From positions 140,731,747 to 140,795,746 of the forward strand of contig OY720636.1 of assembly GCA_963169105.1 (NCBI GenBank): 64,000 nt of DNA. The letters are read 5' to 3'. Under the pieces are notes generated by a model, which saw only the letters and a program-made list of their open reading frames with translations, made no database searches and was not told where the DNA came from. Shown here one piece after another: positions 24,301 through 36,062 of this stretch. Position numbers and translations under genes: made by a program. Numbering within the stretch: the first letter of the stretch is position 1; each line of letters opens with the position of its first letter. Source of the DNA: Ceriagrion tenellum. Lineage: Eukaryota; Arthropoda; Insecta; Odonata; Coenagrionidae.

Positions 24301-27009
24301 GTGGCAAGTCCGTAGTCCTTTCTAGTTGGAATTAATTCAGAAGTAGTGAGGGTAGAAATAAAAAAAATACATTGGAAAGAAAGTTTGGCTTAGATCAATA
24401 TTTTTTCTTTCTGTCTTTGTTAGCAGGATGGGGGAGTGGGCATGGCTGATGTCAGTGGCATGCCAGGAGTAGGTGTGCCCAACCTCCCTCCAGAGCTGCA
24501 TTTGAAGATGTTAACATGCCCTGATTTTAAAAAGTACACAAACATGCTTCTAGTGGCAGTGTTTGGCCGTGATGTGCTGGCCAGCCACTGTCTAAATGGA
24601 AGCAAAGGAAGTTCAAAGCCACGCCTGGATCGAGATAAAGTTACTCGAGTCATTGGTATGTTATAACTTATGTGTATTAGAATTTGTTAGTTCATTACAA
24701 GTTTTTTTTATTTCAACTTATACACAAATCACAGATTTGAGTTAAGCCATTCTTACTGGTATGAACCTCTGTATGTAAAATGCCTCTGGATAACAAACTC
24801 TTGTCCCTGCAGCATTTGTTGTGTTCCACAACATGTTTGAGGTGATATAGCTACAAGTCACTAGCAGTAAAATATCCTGAGGCCGAAGTCTTATTTGTTA
24901 CCCCGAGCACTGAACAAGCCTCAGCCAAAGTTTTTCAGTGAAAAAATTATTGATTTTAGTGTAACTACATGGTCATGATCTGAAACATTGATAATTTAAA
25001 TAATATGCATCCTCTCTGTTTCGTAATCAACATGACTGTGCATTTAGTGTAAACAGGTTTCCAGTGACATCTGCTGCATAGAGGAGAACTCTAATATAGT
25101 CACATTTTTCTTGTTGCAAGTCAGGGGTAGCTCTAACAAAATAAATAATATATAGAGGATTATTAGTATTTGCTTGTTTTTGTGGGAATCATGTTGTAAT
25201 TATACCTTTTCAAATTGGCATAGTGAAGTGCCAGAAAAATATCCACAATTTCATTGCCGATTTACTTTGGTTTACATGGCTGTGTGGATAGGACATCCAC
25301 CTTCGCCCTTGTTTATACTGTTTTTGTAGGTCATATCTCTGATTGGTCCTTTTCTCATGTAATTTATTCTTGTCATGTTGCCCTCTTATTTTTAGTGCCA
25401 AACTCAACTTAGCATAAATGTCAGATTCACTGCTACCTCACACTCTGATAAGTCTAATCTATGAAATGAGACTGCCTCCAGATACACTATAAAATTTTTT
25501 AATTTTACTTCATATTTTTTATGTTAACTCATTGTGGATGGCTGATGAGTGATTCTCATGCTTGGCACACCAATTGTTATGAATGATTCTCAAATATACT
25601 TGTGTGTCTTTCATTTTATCTTTTTGTGTGCTTTGTTATTAGATAACTTTAGGTAAAATAAGAAGGAATTTAAATTAATTTTACGTAAATATAATGTATT
25701 ATGAACTATTTAATGGTACACTGCAAAGAAGCAGGATTAATACTAGGCTAAAGGGGAAAGTTAGATAGATAAATGCCTGGGCTGCTCTATATTGAGAGAT
25801 AGGTTACTGTTGTTCTTATGACCATGTGTACCGTGGAAGCTTTTATTCCCTGCTAATTATGATCGGCTCAGATGCTGTGAGCCATATGTTAGTCTACATC
25901 TCCCAGACTCTGCCCTCCTTGGAATGTCACTGGGAATCTGAGTTATCATGTGTAAGCCTCACAGGCCTAGTGCAGTCTGAGGGAACGAATTGCCCTGATT
26001 TTATAGGCCATATTTGCTCATATAATTATGTATCTTGATTATTTCTCTGTTTTAATGTTTACCTTGCTTTCATTGGCTATTTTCCTAAAATCAGGAAAAA
26101 CTTCTGTTGGCATGTTTTCTTTAATAAACTATTAGGGAATAATTAATTCAAAAATAAGCAAGAGCAATTGAATATTGCCTTGGAAGTACCTAAAGTATAG
26201 TATGTGGTTATTTTTTTCTGGCTTTAAAAACGCAGCTACTGTGTTCTGTAAGCAGTTTTCAAGACATAGGCATCATAAGGTGAAGGGGTTAATTTAGATT
26301 ATCTCCTAGATTTGCTGGTGGTACATTAAGCTGTAGAAATACATTTTTTTAGTGCCGTCTGGAGCTATCATCAAGTCAGCAAAGGATATTTCCAAGCTTC
26401 TACCCCTCAAGATTGGGATACTAATCTTGCTCGAGAGCATGAGTTACTACAAAATTGTGTTGTAACTATCAAGATTAACAAACCTTTGTACTTTGTGCAG
26501 CATCTACTAGCTGTCATTTCATTCTGTGGGCTACCTATCTCATGTTCCACTTTTTATTCCAAGATTGAGATACTGTCAATTCCATTAAATTTTAATCAAT
26601 TCAATGAGATCAGGTGGAAACAAGTTGATAGTTTCCCATATTCCCACCTGTAAATGTTAAACTTAAGGACTATACTTCTTTCAGTTTTCATCAGACTACT
26701 AGTGTTAAATATTTTGTCGGATGATTAGTAATTGTCAAAGGTCCTTTTTCCCTTTGAAAAGTGAAATTAACATTAATTTGCATTAAAAAGAAAAATACAT
26801 TCAATCAATATATGTTTTCTCTATATTAGTATCTAATACAAGATATATTTATGTAAAACATTGGGTTATTTTTCTTCTTAGCTACTGTGATGCAGAAATT
26901 TGATGTCCCTGCTAGTACAGTCCGTGAAGCCATCCGTGTCAAGCTCAACAATGAGGACAAGTTGAAGAAACGGGCCAGGAGAGCAACGCTGGCCATGCTT
27001 CCGCAGTAA
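10007..27009 (+). CDS. BTB/POZ-BEN domain nuclear protein, nine coding exons
   Basis: This is probably a DNA-binding transcriptional regulator. Exons 10007-10189, 10268-10456, 11536-12079, 16191-16265, 20245-20366, 20792-20942, 21694-21848, 24427-24655 and 26882-27009 all have GT-AG borders. They join in frame into 591 residues ending ATLAMLPQ. Residues 1 to about 118 are a tramtrack/lola-type BTB domain (CLKWNNF, VDVTIACDGQSLKAHKVVLS, RGLSDV) for dimerisation. A basic KKKR patch lies near 142 and a Ser run near 182-194. Residues ~200-279 are almost wholly Glu/Asp/Gly. A short charged, possibly helical segment is encoded by exon 6, and a Met/His/Pro-rich stretch by exon 7. Residues ~495-585 (exons 8-9) fit a BEN domain (PPELHLKMLTCPDF, VFGRDVL, STVREAIRVKLNNED). 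BTB plus BEN is the arrangement of vertebrate NAC1. I do not recognise the insect orthologue by name. Other BTB genes of this class are alternatively spliced, so other 3' ends are possible. Confidence 0.88.
10457..11535 (+). other. intron 2 of the BTB-BEN gene, with two hairpins
   Basis: The intron runs from GTAAAG to CCCCAG and carries no other recognisable coding sequence. Two adjacent hairpins stand out. At 11055-11142, arms built on GCAAAGGGAAAAC and GTTTTCCCTTTGC enclose a second imperfectly paired segment. At 11208-11256, GACTGCAAAAGGCCA pairs with TGGCCTTTTGTAACAGTC apart from a 3-base bulge. Confidence 0.6.
12080..16190 (+). other. intron 3 of the BTB-BEN gene
   Basis: This is a 4.1-kb AT-rich intron with no recognised gene. 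It contains a 49-bp tandem duplication at 13409-13506 and a 9-bp perfect hairpin near 12923-12946 (TTTGCTGA/TCAGCAAA). Overlapping ORFs on both strands near 14002-14227 match no family I know and may be a transposon relic. Confidence 0.6.
13409..13506. repeat. tandem duplication, two 49-bp units
   Basis: Units starting GCAAAAATAGTGTACT at 13409 and 13458 are nearly identical through GATGTT/AATGTT, GAGCATTAGTA and ATGTTCTCCAA. Only a few substitutions separate them. The duplication lies inside an intron. Confidence 0.85.
16266..20244 (+). other. intron 4 of the BTB-BEN gene
   Basis: This is a 4.0-kb AT-rich intron between GTAAGG and AATAATAG. A 123-residue open frame on the minus strand (17445-17816) resembles no family I recognise and has no splice or promoter context, so I treat it as chance. 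Nothing else stands out. Confidence 0.55.
20367..21693 (+). other. introns 5 and 6 of the BTB-BEN gene (exon 6 at 20792-20942 between them)
   Basis: Intron 5 is 425 bp and intron 6 is 751 bp. Intron 6 holds the long TA microsatellite. No other coding sequence is visible. Confidence 0.6.
21282..21354. repeat. (TA)n microsatellite, about 36 units
   Basis: An uninterrupted TA run of about 73 bases lies in intron 6 of the BTB-BEN gene. Such runs are length-polymorphic and can form cruciforms. Its exact length in the assembly may be unreliable. Confidence 0.97.
21849..24426 (+). other. intron 7 of the BTB-BEN gene
   Basis: This is a 2.6-kb intron. Near 23690-23875 there is a segment ending GAACCGACCCATCCCTAG. 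Its complement, CTAGGGATGGGTCGGTTC, looks like the end of a hAT-type miniature transposon. A partner end was not identified. The intron closes with a tandem TAGCAG acceptor. Confidence 0.5.
24656..26881 (+). other. intron 8 of the BTB-BEN gene
   Basis: This 2.2-kb AT-rich intron separates the two BEN-domain exons and ends in a TTTTTCTTCTTAG acceptor. No recognisable gene or repeat element was found in it. Confidence 0.6.
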
Positions 27010-27166
27010 ATTTTTATTAGCGATATGAAGCATGTGTTGTGGTTTCATTTTGACAGCTGTTATATATATATATACTATATACATATATATTTGGTGAACT
27101 ATTCTGAATTATTCAGTACATATTTTTACATTTGGGAGTCATATTATTTCTTTTTTTTTGTCCCTA

Positions 27167-27172
27167 AATAAA
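27167..27172 (+). terminator. candidate polyadenylation signal AATAAA for the BTB-BEN mRNA
   Basis: This is a canonical AATAAA hexamer 158 bp after the TAA stop, followed within 30 bases by a GT-rich stretch (TTTTGGGTGTAAATCTTTGTGG). The position is plausible for the proximal 3' end; longer isoforms cannot be excluded. Confidence 0.5.
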
Positions 27173-28179
27173 GCCTTTTGGGTGTAAATCTTTGTGGTCC
27201 TTTATAGGTTCAAAATAATTTTCAAGACCAATATTACTATATTTAGCTTATTTTGTATTTATTTGAAATCTTCCTCCGTGTATATAGCACAGTATTGACC
27301 TTGGGTAGAGGTCAGCTTATAGATGTTAAATGAAGTTTTTAAATAATTATTTTAGAAACTTTTTCATATCTAGAATAAATTAGTCAATAAAGTCTTTCAT
27401 AATAAGGCTATGTACTAATTAGGCTTTTAGCATATTTATTTGACATATCATAGCCATTTTTGGTTCATGCATATTGATAAGGCATATCCATAATGATGTA
27501 TGCTATTTGATCTAAAATATATTTATAGTAAATTATTAAATTTTAATAAGATCAAATGAGTAATACATTTCTGAAAATGTTGTAGATATATCATTTAGAC
27601 CATATAGTTGTCAGAATATCAGAGTTGACAAAATAGTATTTTAAACATTATCCCAAAATTTCACAAATCCTCCTCTAATACTGGGAGCACAAAAATTTAA
27701 AGTTGTCATTATTCACTGTTAACTTCACTAGACTTCAGCATTTATTATTCTTTACATTTTTTTCTCACCCTCCTGTGATGTGAAGAGCTGCCATATCCAT
27801 GCATGCATTATGGTGTATGTTCAGGCAATGCTGAACGATAGTATTTACCCTTTGCTCTGAATTTGTCATCAGGATGTGCTGTCTCTATGGTCTAGCTGAA
27901 ATGGTACAAAGCTTACTACTTAACTTCCAAGCTTGCATTGCCAAGTTTAAGTTTGTTTGCTACATTAAATTCCAGCATGCTTAACAGTGACAATGAAAGT
28001 GCTCCTTAAATTCATTAAGTTATTTATTAACTTGATAAAATGGAATATTTATGGTTCACAATCCCGGCTTTCAGAACATTATTCCCATACCAATCAGGTG
28101 TTGAATTGGCTTGTTTCACATTACACCCGAAAACATTATATAAATGTCCAATTGAAGGGCCAGTCACTTTGATATCGCC

Positions 28180-28345
28180 ACTCTCCTTGGTGGCGACGGG
28201 GTCAAGTCCTCGCCTTCCAATCTGAGGGTCATGGGTTTGAGTTTCCTGCCTGGGTGTTCTCCACTCAGGATGTGGATATATAAAAATGTAAACTGGGTTG
28301 GGGTGGTATCATTTCATCCAGCTCAGTATAAGTAAACAATATTAT
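28180..28345 (+). repeat. probable tRNA-derived SINE, degenerate
   Basis: The segment CTCCTTGGTGGCGAC is followed about 35 bases later by CCTTCCAATCTGAGGGTCATG and then GGGTTTGAGTTTCC. The last piece resembles a mutated Pol III B box, and the block as a whole resembles the tRNA-like head of an insect SINE. The middle resembles a tRNA-Gly (TCC) anticodon arm. A body and an AT-rich tail ending in TATAATAATA follow. The family was not identified. Confidence 0.4.
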
Positions 28346-31300
28346 AATAATACTATTGGCAATCATGGGACAGAAGAAATGGCCATGAGGACATTTGCAT
28401 TGGTAACCATTTTTTCACATATAGTTAATCATTCATAATCCATCGTTTTCAAATAAAAAGAAATTACAAATATTTGGTGGTGGCAAAGCATTGTTTTGTG
28501 TGAAAAGAAATTTATTTTGTATTAATATGTAAAACTTTATTGATATAGAGGTTGTGAGCATTAGGATTCAAGAACATTTTATAAAACGCTGCTGGAAAAA
28601 GCAGTTTGAATGTACAAATACTACATTTATTGTACTATTTTGCATCCAAGAGACTTGGCGTGCAACCTCCAATGTAATTCTGCTCTTAAGATCTGATAAT
28701 GTTTGTCTTCAAGCATCATAGTTATTATTATAAAAATGCAATAAGTCTCATGGAAGGCATGTTGAAGTGCTTGAATATCCTAATACAAATATATATTCAC
28801 AATGAGACTTAGGTACAAAATAGTGACAAATAATAGGTTTCATTTAAATGGGTGTGAAATTAGTTTTGCATGGGTGTTATTTATAATAATTTAATTTCTC
28901 ACATTTTATATATTTATTGAGGTCAAGGCCACACAGACCAACTTTCTTTTTTATATATATGGTTGTATGTGTATATATTGAATAACATTTTTGTCACGTC
29001 TGTACCATTGATATTTAGAACTATGTTTATGAGGGCATCTACGGTGCCACTACGTAAGGGCACAATATTTCAAAGATTTTGGACTTGCCTGTGGCGTGTT
29101 GTATGGACTGCTAATTTTCAGCTGCTTCTTTTTTATATCAATCAAAAGCGTGTTACTTGTGCAAGTTGTATTTTAAAAAAGCCACATTTACTCACTTGTA
29201 CTTCCCACGCTAACCTTCCAAAGTAATAGCATTATCTCCAAACTGCATGAGAAGCCAGAAGTAGGGATATCATCTCATTGTTGGGGGGGATGAGTGTAAC
29301 CGATGGGTGCACCTCCTACGATCCCACCCATTTTCCTTCTGTCCCTTTCCCAGGCATCCTCAAGTGTTTTCTCCGGTCGTACATGTCTAGGTATGGGTAT
29401 ACTCCAAAGCCCTCTTTCTCTCTGCTTCACCTCTATGTGTGTTCGCATTCTACCCAACCCCTTTCGGTCCATCTCTTGTAAGCCTTTGGTACATCTCGAG
29501 GAATTAATTGCTTGATCTATGTTAAATTTGTGTGCTGAAATTGATGGTGAAAATTCTTTGCATCTAATGAGGAAATTGATTTTCATGGCTGATGACCTGG
29601 TCAGTGCAATTATGAAGAAGGTTTGTGTTACCAAACAATAAGTTGTTGAACACTAAACTCATTTTGATAAGGTGCAAAAAAGTTTTCTCTCAAGGCTAGA
29701 GATTTAGATGACTTTCTAGGAAAACCTACTTTTCCTTTTCACTTTGTCTAAGGTTTCCCATCATTTTTAAACGGTATATACTTATTAATTAGGAGAAATT
29801 GTTAGGGTGTAGTATGCTACTCTTTTGTAAATTTTTCAAAATATTATTTCATGGTATTGAATTACTGCTTCTCACTTCTTCGCAATTTAATCCTAGACCC
29901 ACAATTCACAAATATTGTTATTAATGAATGATCTTAGAAAACTGGACTCATTATGTATGGGGTAGGCTTTTTCATCATAATAAGATTATTAGGGTGTTTT
30001 AGGTGATATTACAAAAAAGTATTTTGTCAATAGAACTTGTTGGTGTCTGCATCTCCAGTTATCATTGTAAATAATGTCTCTTTGTGTCCTCTGATGTAAT
30101 CTTTGATTTTGGCTGGCCTGCTGCTCAATTGATGGCCAGGTCCCTCATCTCCCTTCGTTTTGAACCTTAAGCAAGTGACGTTCACCTCCCTGTGAGTATG
30201 TTTAGAAAAAGCGACTTTAACCTCCTTGTTGTCCCCAATAAGAAGCCATATTATTGTACAAAGTTTGCTACAATTAATGTACTCTTGCCAATTTCCTTAA
30301 AGAATTGTCTTTTGAAAATTGATTATAGCATGACTTCTAGTAAGATTATTTTTTATAAAATGTAAATTTAAATGGATGATTTCTCAAATTTTAGATGAAG
30401 TTGTTTATTACAAAATATATTGATAAAATGTTCCAAATGATATATGTTGGATAATTGTATGTACTTCCATTAATGACTTCCAGTAATTGCTTTGACTGCT
30501 ATAGTGCAAACATGTATTTGGCATGCATTTTTTTACTTTTATGAAAAGGTTGTTCTAAACAAGCTAGGGGTATTTTTCATACAAATTATTAAAAATACAG
30601 CTGTTGCATTCTAAAAATATACAATTTGACAGGAATACAAGGAAAGAAAATTCACAGATCTAAGCTCTCACTTTCGATTGATTAGTGTTTCTTTGTATGG
30701 AAATATTTGTGCACTTATGACATGCTGTCTTAAATCCTTAATACATGTTCACGGTTATAGAAATCATTTGTTCATGTATTTGCAATGATTTTATCGCAGT
30801 TGTAGGACTGATTGGCCTGTCTTTTCCTGTCAAGTCAATTTTGGAGTCCTCCGTTAATACACTCAGGTTCTGCTCAGGATAACGACCTAATTAATTTTGA
30901 CCATGGCTTAAATATTATTTCTTGACTCATCGTTAGGCAGTAATTGTTTTGTAAAACTTTTCTTGTGCTTGTCATTTTCAAGTTATTAGAAATATGTAAT
31001 ATAACGCAGAAATACATTTTATTTTTTTAGATGCATCATTCATGTTCCAGGGTACATTTTCATCTCTTGGAAACAGTTAACAAAGTGACATTGTGCATCT
31101 CTTAGTTTTTTGAAATCTTACATTACTGTGACGGTGATGCAAATTTTTCTATACTTTTATAGTTCAATGAAAGTTTTTGAAATTCCATTATAAATTGCTG
31201 TCTTGTTTACTAAAGTGTTGAATGCAGGTGGAATTATTCACTTTTTAAACTCTTATTATATTTATTAGATAAAATTTTGAGAAAACCATTTTGGAATATG

Positions 31301-33688
31301 AAAGTGCAAAATCCCCTCAGGGAATCACAATACCAAGCACCAATTTTACCTCATGTGCTAGTTCCTTTGGTGGTAATGCATCGAGAGACAAAAAAGGAAA
31401 AGTAAGCATTGTTTTACTTGATTTTTCTGGGTGACTGATCCCTTGCCTATCTTTAAAGGTTTACAGTAGCTCTGCTTTCATAACTTCACTGTGGCTTGTA
31501 ATACTAGCCACTGACATATGGTACAAAATGCCCAATCATCTTTCAAAAGTGAGCTATTGTGTGCCAATCATATTGAATCACCATAGTACAAAACTTTGGA
31601 GTGTTTTTGCAGTTGTGTAGGCCTTAAAATTGGAAATTTAGGGAATGAAATTGTGTTAGTTTGTTAATAAAATCAAATGCAGTACAAATTCATTGTTTAC
31701 AATATGTATGCTTTTATTCTGCCACAAATAACTTTTTAGAGATATAAGCTATCTTTATAAAATAGAATATTTCAATGGAAATGTTGTTATCTAAATGTGT
31801 TTGTTTATTGTGTGCTATCTGTACTACAAATGTATGTAAATGTGATGGGAAAGGTGACTAACCAATTCTTCTCTGACAAGCACCTATATCCTGTGTTTAT
31901 TTCAAGCCACTGTATGTATTATTTCAAGAAATCCTGATTGTTATGTTTAAATATAACTATATCACATGTAACAGTATTATAACTGTGTGGTGGAATAAAT
32001 GTCTTCTTGTGGGTGTTTCTTCAGCGTGTTTTTGGCTTCCTACTCTCCCTTACTACTCATTGGTATGTTGTTGAATTATTTTCAGTTGGCCACCTCATGA
32101 TATGTTAGGGGATTACATATTTAGATTTTCTGTATTTTTTTCTCTATGTATGTTAAAAAAATTCCACTTAATGGAGATCGTAGAAAAGAATTTATAGATG
32201 ATACATATATTTTTATTTCCCATGTATTTAATTGTATATCTTAAGTATATGATATTATATGTATTTTTAAATTACATCTCTGAACATTAAGGAACTTATT
32301 TTTCTCATTTTTTTCATAAAGGTTAAGATGTTCTTTTCATAAATTTTAAACTGTAAATTCACTGTTGTTTCACTTTTATTTCTATATGGCTATAATGTAT
32401 AATTTCATAGCCTGTACTGCTTATGTTATTCTATTCATCTTGTAATTGACGATTTATTTTTGAGGAATTAAATTATTCACTTTCCAAACAATTTTTAAGT
32501 GTTAAGTATATATCTATACATAACCAATATAGCTTATTTCTCAATCAGTTTAAAATGAAAGTTCTTGGACATTAATGAAGTTTGATCTCTGATGTGCTAC
32601 AGTTTATGTCCCATTGGCTCCTCCCATCACTCCATGCTTTTCGGGTCTGCTAATATATTAATCTAATATTCACCATACCTAGCCATGTACATCCCACAAG
32701 TCAGTCTGCCACTGTGTAATATACTTATGGAATGTCACACCTCTAATCAATTATCGCTGTCTTGCACATTCTGGGGAGGGAAACAATTTACTGTTCTTGT
32801 CAAACTCTCTCGATGACAACACATGACGTGTATTAAGTACTACAAGAAAGAAGGGCATTGATGAGTTCTATAACAAATTCTTGATATATGTTGCAGGAGA
32901 ACATTCAGTCGGAGAATTAGTGTGTGCCACATCGACACATTTAAACTGCTGCATCTAGTGGGATTTATGCTTTTCTTACTATTCAAGAAAGTCCATTTTT
33001 GTCACATTTGTTTCTTCTCCCTCGGTGCATGTTCATGTTATGTTTTACAGGATTGCTGGCAGGATCCTCTTTGCAGTTCTCAGAACATCAGCATTAAATT
33101 AGTTTTTAAGAAAAGATTGGTATGCTGAGTTGTAGCCCGGCTTGAAGGGTTGATCCTCGTATGACTGACATTATAATTATTTGAATGTTGCCTGGTGATA
33201 TGCAAAGTACAGCTCAACATAAAACTTTGAACTAGGCATGTTGTAACTGATTGTGGTGGGCTGCACCCCAGATGCGTACACTGGTTCATATCACAATCAT
33301 TCCTCATAAAAGCTTGAGTTCTATGGCCCACTCTAAGTAACAATATATTAACCAGTGATGTAATGTAACAAAGTAAAAGTAATCGAATAACTTGTAACAA
33401 TTACATTTTTAGTAATTTTACTTGTACTCGATACATTTTCTTAAAGTAATTTTTACTGGTAATCTACTTCAAAGCTCGTGTGAGTAATCATTTCATTTGA
33501 GTAATTGAAAGTGAAAATTTGAATTCCTCGCATGCTGAATGCAGTTTTGACTATATTGTCAAAGGGGGTCAAGTTTCCCCGGCTTTTGCCGAAGTAACTC
33601 AGTACTTGCTTTGTACTTCAACAGAAATAGAGTTACTTCACCAACTTCCAATTCTAAAAAGAGCATTTATTAAAGCAAATGCTTGCCT

Positions 33689-35757
33689 TCAGAAACGAGA
33701 ATGACGCGTGGGAGTGTTGAAAAGAGTGATTGTGGAATGTGCTGAAAGTGTATGTGGAAAAGGAGTGGTAGGAAGAACGAAAGGTGATGCTTGGTGGAAT
33801 GAAGAAGTGAAAATTGCAGTCAGAGAAAAGAAAAGAGGCATACAAGGATATGATTGCTGCCAAATCTGAGGAAGAGCGTACTAAGGCATGTGAGATTTAC
33901 AGAAAAAAAGAATGAATGCAAAATCGTTGTGAAAGAGAGCAAAGAAAGACTAGTATCATGCGTGCAGATGAAGCTAACAAAATGCAGAGTGATTTTGAAG
34001 GCAATAACAAGCTGTTTTGGAAGTGGGTAAAAAGGGCTAAGATTGGTGAAGGTAGGGGAATGAATGCGGTAAAAAACAAAAGTGGAGAGATCATTTGGGA
34101 CGAGCAATATCAGAGACTGCTCGATGGAGTATTTTGAAGAATTGTACAATAATATTACAGGCGTTGAGGATGAGCCTTGTGAAGTGGAATGTGATGATGG
34201 AAAAGAATATCAGTGAGAAGGAGGTCACAATGGCTGTGAGAATATTGAAAAATGGGAAGGCTGTAGGCATAGGTGGGACATCCAGTGGAAGTGTGGGTGT
34301 AAATTACTAATTTGTAGGCTGCGTGAACTATACAATTTATGCTTGCAGGTTTCTGTTGTTCCAGCGGATTGGAAAAATGCTATCATCGTTCCGTTGTACA
34401 AAGGGAAGGGAGGAAAGACCGAATGTAATAATTATCGGGCCATTAGTTTATTGAGTATCCTGGGAAGTGTTCAGTAAACTATTAATCCAAAGAGCGAGGA
34501 ATATTACTTCCGACAGAATATGGGGTGTGCAGTGTGGGTTTATGCCTGGGAGAGGATGTAGTGACCAGCTTTTTGCACTTCAGCAAGAGATAGAATAATG
34601 TATGAGTGTCCGAAAGAAAGTGTACTGTGTGTTTGTCGATTTAGAGAAGGCATATGACAGAGTAAATAGAAAGAAGTTGTGGAAGGTTTTGAGAGACAAT
34701 GGAGTGAATGGGCAGTTATTGAATGTTATGATGGCAATGTATGACAATAGTAAGGCAAGTGTAAGAGTTAACGGGGTTCTGAGTGATTGGTTTGTAATAA
34801 ATCGGGGTGTAAAGCAAGGATGCGTTATGTCTCCATGGCTGTTTAATGTATTTATGGATAAATGTGTTAGAGACGCATGTAGTGAAAACGACGGTGTTTT
34901 GATTGGGAATGTAAACATGTGAGTTCTATATGCGGATGATGCTGTTTTGATCTCAGACAGTCAACGGGGATTACAGAAGCTCCTAGATAATTTTTGTGAA
35001 TCAACGGAGAGAATGGAATTGAAGGTAAATGCGTGCAAGACTAAAGTAGTAGTCTATGATAAAGAGAATGGGGAGAATAACTGTGATGAGGGCGAATGGT
35101 GAAGTAATTGAACAGGTGGATGATTTTGTGTACTTAGGTAAGATGAAGAAGAATAGATAAGGAGTCGTTATTGAAAAGAAGCTGCTGGAAGGAAAGTGGT
35201 AGGTAGCATGTGGAGCATATCAAGGAAGCGAAAATTGCCGTGTACAAAAGTGTACTTCTTCCCACTTTGCTATATGGTAGTGAAACATGGGTATGTCAGG
35301 ATAAACATAAGAGTGGACTAATCGCCGTGGGTATGAGTTATCTGAGGAGTATTTGCGGCAAAAGTAGGATGGCTACGGTCATGAGTGAATGTGGGTTAAA
35401 TGCTCCAGTAATGGACGTGTATGAAAGGAGTGTGCTTCGTTGGTTTGGCCATGTTGAGAGAATGGATGAGAGCTGAATAACGAAACAGATATATGAGAGT
35501 AGAATGAATGGTGTGAGGGGTAGGCCGAGAAAGTTGAGGTTGAGGAAATTATTAGGAGGAAGAATATTAGGAGTTTTAAAAACAGGAGGGCGTGTATGAA
35601 ACAGTGTATGGGGGTAAATGATGCAAAAGAGGTTTGCAAGAATAGGTCAGTATGGAGGAATTATTGAAGCAGAGTTAGGGGTACAATTATGTATTAATAA
35701 GTGAAACATTTTGACTGTGCCTACCCCGGAAGGGAATGGCATGATGGGTATGTATGT
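33689..35757 (+). mobile_element. 5'-truncated LINE (non-LTR retrotransposon) inside the hAT element
   Basis: The LINE splits the hAT transposase relic. It is flanked by a likely 12-bp target duplication, AAATGCTTGCCT (33677-33688) and AAATGCTTTCCT (35758-35769), with one mismatch. Translation in shifting frames gives an endonuclease-RT linker (AWWNEEVKIAV near 33790). It also gives reverse-transcriptase blocks: VDLEKAYDRVNR (34635), RGVKQGCVMSPWLFN (34807) and YADDAVLIS (34930, the catalytic YADD). The end is typical of LINEs: LLYGSETW (35272) and VLRWFGHVERM (35440). Several stops and frameshifts make it non-functional. The 3' tail is not poly(A) but short GGGTATGTATGT repeats, as in some RTE/CR1-like lineages; clade assignment is uncertain. 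Confidence 0.85.
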
Positions 35758-36011
35758 AAATGCTTTCCTGCCATCCAGTGCTCCTGTGGAGCGGCTTTTT
35801 AGTGTGAGCAAAGACATTTGGCACCAAAGAGGGTCAAACTATCAGAAGGAAATTATACAATGCAATTGTTTTGCAAAGTAAATTCAAATATTTAAAAATT
35901 GATGTTTTTACCTTAAATATATTCATTGCATTGTGTTTTCTACTTATTTGCATGATGTTGATTTTAGACTACATCCTCATCCACAGGTGTAAATATTTAT
36001 GCCTAAATCCA

Positions 36012-36062
36012 ACATTTTAATTATTCTTATGCTATAAGAATATTTAAGAATAATTAAAATGT
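36012..36062. repeat. perfect 18-bp inverted repeat in the hAT right arm
   Basis: The arm ACATTTTAATTATTCTTA (36012-36029) is perfectly complementary to 36045-36062, with a 15-base loop. It is very AT-rich and may be a subterminal structural feature of this hAT family. Confidence 0.8.

Larger units (their letters stand above)
27010..33344 (+). other. 3' UTR and downstream intergenic DNA of the BTB-BEN gene
   Basis: The first canonical polyadenylation signal, AATAAA at 27167-27172, lies 158 bp after the stop codon. Further AATAAA copies (for example near 31995) would allow a long 3' UTR. The stretch is very AT-rich with no recognised gene. A degenerate tRNA-derived SINE head lies near 28180-28265. 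A minus-strand frame at 29275-29634 ending in a charged WERDRRK stretch could be the tail of an old LINE, without firm support. Confidence 0.45.

Noticed and set aside
29275..29634. 119-residue minus-strand ORF with WERDRRK near its end
   Set aside because: It resembles the charged tail of some LINE polyproteins, but there is no RT or endonuclease motif, so it is only mentioned as a possible relic.
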